From: Saccharopolyspora oryzae
GTDB lineage: Bacteria; Actinomycetota; Actinomycetes; Mycobacteriales; Pseudonocardiaceae
NCBI RefSeq assembly: GCF_027853915.1
Contig: NZ_JAQGLA010000026.1
Coordinates: 1 to 64,000, forward strand
Reading direction: 5' to 3'
DNA: 64,000 nucleotides
Notes under the pieces: model-generated
Databases searched by the model: none
What the model was told of the DNA's origin: nothing
Seen by the model: only the letters and a program-made list of their open reading frames with translations
Made by a program: the position numbers and the translations under genes
Shown here: positions 59,452 through 64,000 of the stretch, in pieces
Layout of the letters: every line of letters begins with the position of its first letter
Numbering within the stretch: position 1 is the first letter of the stretch

Positions 59452-61121
59452 GCCTGGTCTCCCAACAGGATCGACTTCTCGCGGGCGATTTCGGTCTGGT
59501 AGCTGCGAACCTGCTCGGCGACTTGCGCTTCGGAAAGCCCCAGTTCGGCGCCGAGCAGCTCGCCGACGACCGGGGCGACGGCGGCGGAGGCGTCGCGGGC
59601 GAACAGCCGCAGGCGGGTGCGGCGGGAGAGCACGTCGTCGACCGAGCGCGCCATCTCGCAGCGGGCCGCGTAGACGACCTCGGCCTTCAGGTGCGGCTGT
59701 CCGGCGATCAGCGGTTCACCGAGCGAGGGGTCCTCGTCGATGAGCGCGCTGACGAACCTGGCTTCGGTGCCGTAGCGGCCACCGAGGTGCGCCGCGGTGC
59801 CACCGGATGCGCCGACGGCTTCGGCGTCGTAGCCCGCCCCGCCCAGCAGCGGCAGTTTCGCGGTGCGGCTGCGGGTCTTGCGGCCGAGCAGTCCGGCGAC
59901 CTCGTTCACCACGAGCTCGCCCATGTGGCGGCTGGTGGTGAGCTTGCCGCCGGTGACGGTGACCATGCCGCTGGCGCCGACGTCGACGTGGTGGTCGCGC
60001 CGCATGTCCAGGGTCGTGCCCTCCTTGCCGCCGACCAGCGGCCGAAGCCCGCCGTAGCTGCCGAGCACGTCGTCGGGGCCGAGGTCGACGTCGAAGGCGA
60101 CGTTGGCGCCGTCGAGCAGGAACTGCATCTCCTCGCGGGTGCAGTGCACGTCGTCGACGGACCCGTCGTAGTCGGTGTCGGTGGTGCCGAGCACGACCGC
60201 GTCGCCCCAGCGGGTGCAGGTGGCGCGGCGGGCGCGGCCGGGGATCGGCACGGTGACCGTGCAGTCGTTGCGGATCTTCGACCACGGCACGACGATGTGC
60301 ACGCCCTTGGCGGGGCGGACCTGCGGCCGGTGCGCGTCGTCGGCCATCGCGTCGACGCCGTCGGTCCACACACCGGTCGCGTTCACCACGACGCGGGCCC
60401 GCACGTCGATCCGCTCGCCGTCGGCGTGGACTTCGGCGCCGCGCACCCGGCCACCGGTCTTGAGCAGCCGCTCGACCTTCGCGCCGTTGGCGACGACCGC
60501 CCCGAGGTGGGCGGCGGTGCGCACGACGGTGAGGGTCAGCCGGGCGTCGTCGGCACGGCTGTCGTAGTACATGAACCCGCCCTTGAGGTTCTCAGCGCGC
60601 AGCGTCGGGGCGTGCGAGAGCACCTCGTTGCGGGTCAGGCGCTGGTGCAGGCGGCCGATGCGCCAGCCGCCCACCAGGTCGTAGGTCCACAGGAGACCTT
60701 CGAAGGCCTTGGCGATGCGGGCGTCGAAAACGCCTTCCTTCTCCAGGATCGGGAACAGGAACGGCAACCGCTGCACCAGGTGCGGGGCGTTGCGGCGGAA
60801 CCGGTGGCGCTCCAGCAGCGAGTGCCGGACCAGGTCGACGTTGCCCTGCTCTATGTAGCGCAGGCCGCCGTGCACCATCTTCGACGACTTCGACGACGTG
60901 CCGGAGGCGAAGTCGTCGCGCTCCACCAGCGCGACGGACAGACCGCGGGACACCGCGTCCAGCGCGGTGTAGGCGCCGGTGATGCCGCCGCCGATCACCA
61001 GGACGTCGAACTCGGTGCCGCCGAGGCGTCGCAGCGCCCGCTGTCGGTCCAGGGTCACCGGCGCGCCGGGAGTTGCCTTGGCCGCGGCCGAATTCGGCCG
61101 CCTGCCCGGGAGTTTCAGCAT
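59448..61121 (-). CDS. glpD: glycerol-3-phosphate dehydrogenase-like flavoprotein (GlpD family)
   Basis: This 557-residue GlpD-type enzyme has the FAD motif FDVLVIGGGITGAYTALDAV (38-57), the family signature SGTSSKSSKMVHGGLRY (72-88), NATGVWTDG, GAVVANGAKV and the C-terminal DAO_C domain (about 430-557). It oxidises sn-glycerol 3-phosphate (or a related polyol phosphate) at the membrane and passes electrons to quinone. ATG 61121 follows AAGGAAAGAA and overlaps the kinase gene by 7 bp. The stop overlaps the AgpS-like gene (ATGA). Confidence 0.88.
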   Translation of the reverse strand: MLKLPGRRPNSAAAKATPGAPVTLDRQRALRRLGGTEFDVLVIGGGITGAYTALDAVSRGLSVALVERDDFASGTSSKSSKMVHGGLRYIEQGNVDLVRHSLLERHRFRRNAPHLVQRLPFLFPILEKEGVFDARIAKAFEGLLWTYDLVGGWRIGRLHQRLTRNEVLSHAPTLRAENLKGGFMYYDSRADDARLTLTVVRTAAHLGAVVANGAKVERLLKTGGRVRGAEVHADGERIDVRARVVVNATGVWTDGVDAMADDAHRPQVRPAKGVHIVVPWSKIRNDCTVTVPIPGRARRATCTRWGDAVVLGTTDTDYDGSVDDVHCTREEMQFLLDGANVAFDVDLGPDDVLGSYGGLRPLVGGKEGTTLDMRRDHHVDVGASGMVTVTGGKLTTSRHMGELVVNEVAGLLGRKTRSRTAKLPLLGGAGYDAEAVGASGGTAAHLGGRYGTEARFVSALIDEDPSLGEPLIAGQPHLKAEVVYAARCEMARSVDDVLSRRTRLRLFARDASAAVAPVVGELLGAELGLSEAQVAEQVRSYQTEIAREKSILLGDQA

Positions 61122-62632
61122 TTCTTTCCTTCTTCTGGCAGTGACTTCCGGAGCACGCGTCCCCATTGCGCGCGCAGCTCCTGCCGTTCGTCCTCGCCGA
61201 TCGCGGGCTCGAAGGCGCGACCGGCGGGGAGTGCGTGGAGCGCTTCGTCGAGCGATCCCCACAGGCCGAGGCGGACCCCGGCGAGGTAGGCGACGCCGCG
61301 CAGGCTGGCCGTGGCCGAGTCCGCGGCCCGCTCGATGGCGATGCCGGACAGGTCGGCTTGGCTCTGCAGCAGTGCGTCGCTGGCCGCGAGACCACCGCCG
61401 ACCCGCAAGCGGGTCAGTCCCGAAGGCACCGCTGCGCAGATCCCGTCGACGGTGTCGCACACCGAGTGCGCGATGCCTTCCAGGACGGCGCGGGCGATCC
61501 CGGCTCTGCTGGTGGCCAGGCTCAACCCGGTCAGGCAGGCCCGCGCGCCGGGCGCCGCGATGGGCGTGCGGAGGCCGGCGAGGGTGGGCACGAACCACAT
61601 CTCCCGTTCGCGCGGGTACTTCCCAGCGAGCTCGCTGACCTGCTCGGCCGAGTCGAACAGCTGCAGGTCCTCGACCAGCCAGCGCAGTGCTGAGCCGGTC
61701 GTGGCGGTGTAGGCCTCCAGGCTGAAGCGGGTGCGGCCGCCGGAGCGCCAGCCGGGCAGCGCGAGCACCCCGTCCGCGAGCGAAGTCGCGTCGGCGGGCT
61801 CGTCGCCGGTCAGCGCACCGACGAAGGTCCCGGTGCCGTGCACGCACATGCCCTGCCCGGCTTCGAGCGCGCCCAGTGCGATCAGCGATGCGTGCTGGTC
61901 CCCCATCGCGGCGGCGATGGGCACCCGAACGCCCAGCACGCCCGGGTCGGTCCAGCCGAAGTCGCCGTCGTCGTCGACCAGCGGCGGGGCCAGGTCGACC
62001 GGACATCCCACCGCATCCAGCCATCCGGCGTCCCAGGCGTGGTCGCGCAGCCGGTAGCCGCCGAGGGCCGCCGCGTTCGAGGTCGCGACCCCGTGCTTGG
62101 TGCCACCGTTGAGGTTCCAGCTCAGCCAGGTGTCGATCGGGCCGAACAGCAACCGCCCGTCCGCCGCCGCTGCGGCCACCTGCGGGTTCTGCTCGATCTG
62201 CCGCGCTGCCCACAGGAAGGGCGAGCGGCTGCCGACGGGACGGCCGGTGCGCGCCAGCAGGACCGGATCCCACCGCGCCGCAAGCTCTTCGAGCTCTGCT
62301 GCGTAGCGGCGGTCCTGCCACACCACGGCCGGGGCCAGCGGCCGACCGGTCTCGCGTTCCCACAGCACCGCGGTCGCGCGCTGGGTGCACAGCGCGACGC
62401 CGATGATCTCGACCGCGTTGTCACCGGCCCAGCGCACCGCCTGCTGCGCCACTTCCAGGGTTCGCCGCCACAGTTCGCCGGCGTCCTGCTCGACGCGCAG
62501 CGGATCGGGGTGCAGCACCGCGATCGGCTGGTAGAAGGACTGGCCGCTGGCGCCGTCGGCGGTGACCACTGCTGCCCGGGTGCCGGTGGAGCCTTCGTCG
62601 ATGGCCAGCACGCCTCGTCGCGTTCCGCTCAT
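61115..62632 (-). CDS. FGGY-family carbohydrate kinase (glycerol kinase-like)
   Basis: This 505-residue FGGY kinase has both actin-like domains: N-terminal LAIDEGSTGTRAAVVTADG (9-27) and GVALCTQRATAVLWERETG, hinge AMGDQHASLIALGALEAGQG and CVHGTGTFVGALTGD, and C-terminal GLRTPIAAPGARACLTGLSL and RLRVGGGLAASDALLQSQAD. The pattern is close to glycerol kinase, but GlpK-specific residues around the substrate pocket are only partly kept (ALCTQRAT versus the usual GITNQRET), so erythritol or another polyol is possible. It lies between the transporter and glpD. Confidence 0.85.
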   Translation of the reverse strand: MSGTRRGVLAIDEGSTGTRAAVVTADGASGQSFYQPIAVLHPDPLRVEQDAGELWRRTLEVAQQAVRWAGDNAVEIIGVALCTQRATAVLWERETGRPLAPAVVWQDRRYAAELEELAARWDPVLLARTGRPVGSRSPFLWAARQIEQNPQVAAAAADGRLLFGPIDTWLSWNLNGGTKHGVATSNAAALGGYRLRDHAWDAGWLDAVGCPVDLAPPLVDDDGDFGWTDPGVLGVRVPIAAAMGDQHASLIALGALEAGQGMCVHGTGTFVGALTGDEPADATSLADGVLALPGWRSGGRTRFSLEAYTATTGSALRWLVEDLQLFDSAEQVSELAGKYPREREMWFVPTLAGLRTPIAAPGARACLTGLSLATSRAGIARAVLEGIAHSVCDTVDGICAAVPSGLTRLRVGGGLAASDALLQSQADLSGIAIERAADSATASLRGVAYLAGVRLGLWGSLDEALHALPAGRAFEPAIGEDERQELRAQWGRVLRKSLPEEGKKC

Positions 62633-62644
62633 GTTCCGGCCCCC

Positions 62645-64000
62645 TCAGCGACCCGCGAGCGCGGGAGCCTGGAAGTCGATGTCCTCCTCGTCTGGGTCGA
62701 TGCCGGAGCGCGTCGGGTCCCACTTGATGATCAAGCAGGTGACCAGGCCCAGCAGCGGCACCGCGGACAGCAGCGCGATGGTCGGCCCGAGCCCCAGCGA
62801 CTCCTTGATCTGCGGGAAGATGTAGAGGCCGATGACGCTGCCGAAGTTGCCCAGCATGCCGGTGATCCCGGTGCCCAGGGTGCGGATGTCGCTGCGGTAG
62901 GACAGCGCGGCGATCGACTTGCCGTTGGCGCCGGGGCCTGCGGAGTGGAAGAAGATGAACAGGAACGGCACCGCGAAGGCGAGCACCGCGGGCAGGCTGC
63001 CGAAGCCGAGACCCAACGTCAGCAGCAGCACGAACGCCATCGCGTAGCCCACCGCGGAGCTGAGCCGCAGGCCCATGCGGCGGCCGACGTAGGCCGAGAC
63101 CGCGCCGCCGATGATGCCTGCCGCGTTGAACACCATCGATCCGACGGTGGCCTTCTCGAACTGCTCGCCGAAGATCGCCAGGCTGATCACCGGCAGGTAC
63201 CAGCCGATCGCGAAGTACTGCATGGACTGGGTCAGCGAGATCATCGTGGACAGCACGGTCCGCGGCAGGTACGGCTTGCGGAAAAGCACCCCGGTGTGCC
63301 GGAAACCGATCGAGGGCTGCTCGGCCTGCTCATGGGCGCGCTCACCGGCTTCGACGTTGAAGCCGTAGATGCGGTGCAGGCATTTCGCCGCTTCGGCGAG
63401 CCTGCCCTGGGAGGCCAGCCACGCCGGGCTCTCCACCAGGAACAGCAGCTGCAGGACGAGCAGCGCACCGGCGAACACCGCGGCCGAGCCGACCGACCAG
63501 CGCCAGATGTCGGTGCCGACGCCGAGTTCGAAGAACACCAGCGTCAGCGCCAGGTTCCCGGTGGTGGCGACGTACCAGACGCACTGCCAGAGGTTCAGCC
63601 GTCCTTTGAGCTTGGTGGGCGTGTACTCGGCGAGCATCGCCATCGCCACTGCGAAGTCGATGCCGTAGGCGATTCCCACCAGCGCCCGCCCGGACCACAC
63701 CGTCGCGAAGGTGTCCGCGTAGGCGGTCAGCAGGGCGCCCGCCACCGCGATGGCCTTGGCCAGCAGCAGCGGTTTGACCCGCCCGATGCGGGCCGCGAGC
63801 CAGCCGCCGATCGGGTTGAACAGGATCGCGATCGCCGGTGCGGTCGCGGTGAGGAGCCCGACCTGGGTGGCGCTCAGACCGAGCTCCTTCACCATCGGTG
63901 AAAGGCCCGCGCTCAACGCGGCGTTGGAGTAGGCGTCGAGGAACAGTCCACCCAGGATCAGGTACCACAGCAGGTTCGCCTTGCCGGGCAACTTCTCCAG
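62645..64000 (-). CDS. MFS transporter (5' end probably beyond window)
   Basis: This is a major facilitator of at least 450 residues with about 12 helices. The loop 2-3 motif GGWLAARIGRVKPLLLAKAI, the helix 1 pattern LILGGLFLDAYSNAALSAGL and the central cytosolic loop (about 200-250) fit the metabolite:H+ symporter group. The frame stays open to the window edge (LEKLPGKANLLWYL), so although TTG 63991 is possible, the real start is probably outside. It is the first visible gene of the polyol operon, 12 bp before the kinase, and the likely importer of its substrate. Confidence 0.87.
   Translation of the reverse strand: MEKLPGKANLLWYLILGGLFLDAYSNAALSAGLSPMVKELGLSATQVGLLTATAPAIAILFNPIGGWLAARIGRVKPLLLAKAIAVAGALLTAYADTFATVWSGRALVGIAYGIDFAVAMAMLAEYTPTKLKGRLNLWQCVWYVATTGNLALTLVFFELGVGTDIWRWSVGSAAVFAGALLVLQLLFLVESPAWLASQGRLAEAAKCLHRIYGFNVEAGERAHEQAEQPSIGFRHTGVLFRKPYLPRTVLSTMISLTQSMQYFAIGWYLPVISLAIFGEQFEKATVGSMVFNAAGIIGGAVSAYVGRRMGLRLSSAVGYAMAFVLLLTLGLGFGSLPAVLAFAVPFLFIFFHSAGPGANGKSIAALSYRSDIRTLGTGITGMLGNFGSVIGLYIFPQIKESLGLGPTIALLSAVPLLGLVTCLIIKWDPTRSGIDPDEEDIDFQAPALAGR

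Noticed and set aside
1-64000. CRISPR array, phage or integrative element, tRNA/rRNA genes, secondary-metabolite synthases
   Set aside because: Reading both strands I found no regularly spaced repeats, integrase, transposase, phage structural gene, tRNA-like cloverleaf or modular synthase. The HNH gene is the only mobile-type protein.

Overview
The window is high-GC DNA with C/G-ending codons, frequent GTG and TTG starts, and dense operons joined by ATGA or GTGA overlaps. This, with a 13E12-type HNH gene, lutABC, a DUF5313 protein and many actinobacterial regulator types, points to a filamentous actinomycete, most likely of the Pseudonocardiaceae (Saccharopolyspora-like); that placement is an inference. 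Almost all of it is ordinary chromosomal catabolic and housekeeping content. I see no tRNA, rRNA, CRISPR array, prophage, transposase or secondary-metabolite cluster.

Layout. 1-7.7 kb: a VIT/CCC1 iron/manganese transporter with tandem iron-box-like sites upstream, a TetR gene divergent from a membrane protein with a fused C-terminal beta domain, two Nudix hydrolases, a DUF3048 lipoprotein next to a CapA-type phosphoesterase, and a quinone oxidoreductase. 7.7-14.15 kb: a complete protocatechuate branch of the beta-ketoadipate pathway (pcaIJHGBDC) ending in an IclR-type pcaR, with a recognisable PcaR/PcaU operator pair at its promoter. 14.15-19.5 kb: L-lactate uptake and oxidation (lldP-lutABC) with a divergent FadR-family regulator and a TGGTC-T-GACCA operator. 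19.5-32.7 kb: a flavin hydroxylase-like protein, a duplicated Lrp regulator divergent from an AbgT transporter and amidohydrolase, a GPP34-APC permease-GNAT operon, an ABC exporter with MarR, a PHP protein and a tartrate dehydrogenase.

32.7-43.1 kb (minus strand): HtrA-like protease, a FetB-like permease coupled to a two-component system, then cydA-cydB-cydD-cydC (cytochrome bd oxidase and its assembly exporter) and an amidase. 43.2-48.5 kb: APH-like kinase, GNAT, a bilirubin-oxidase-like multicopper oxidase, then a DUF222/HNH (13E12-type) gene. 48.5-55.8 kb: MpaB-like oxygenase, M19 dipeptidase, OhrR-like MarR with a DUF5313 protein, a serine hydrolase, a PLP dehydratase, and an AraC gene divergent from a Dabb protein. 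55.8-64 kb: one seven-gene minus-strand operon for a glycerol-like polyol (MFS transporter, FGGY kinase, GlpD, an AgpS-like flavoenzyme, GlpP antiterminator, ABM monooxygenase and Zn-alcohol dehydrogenase).

The most unusual signals are not standard genes. (1) A dispersed repeat occurs in two copies, at the pcaH/pcaG and cydD/cydC junctions. Both copies have the same orientation as the operon, stay open in the same reading frame, differ by a 21-nt frame-preserving indel, and begin at a coupled start codon. (2) The HNH gene is the centre of a strand-composition flip, G+T-rich to its left and A+C-rich to its right, as expected if recurrent double-strand breaks expose single-stranded DNA to deamination. 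(3) A long branched palindrome lies just upstream of that HNH gene. (4) Tandem IdeR-box-like sites lie upstream of the VIT transporter.
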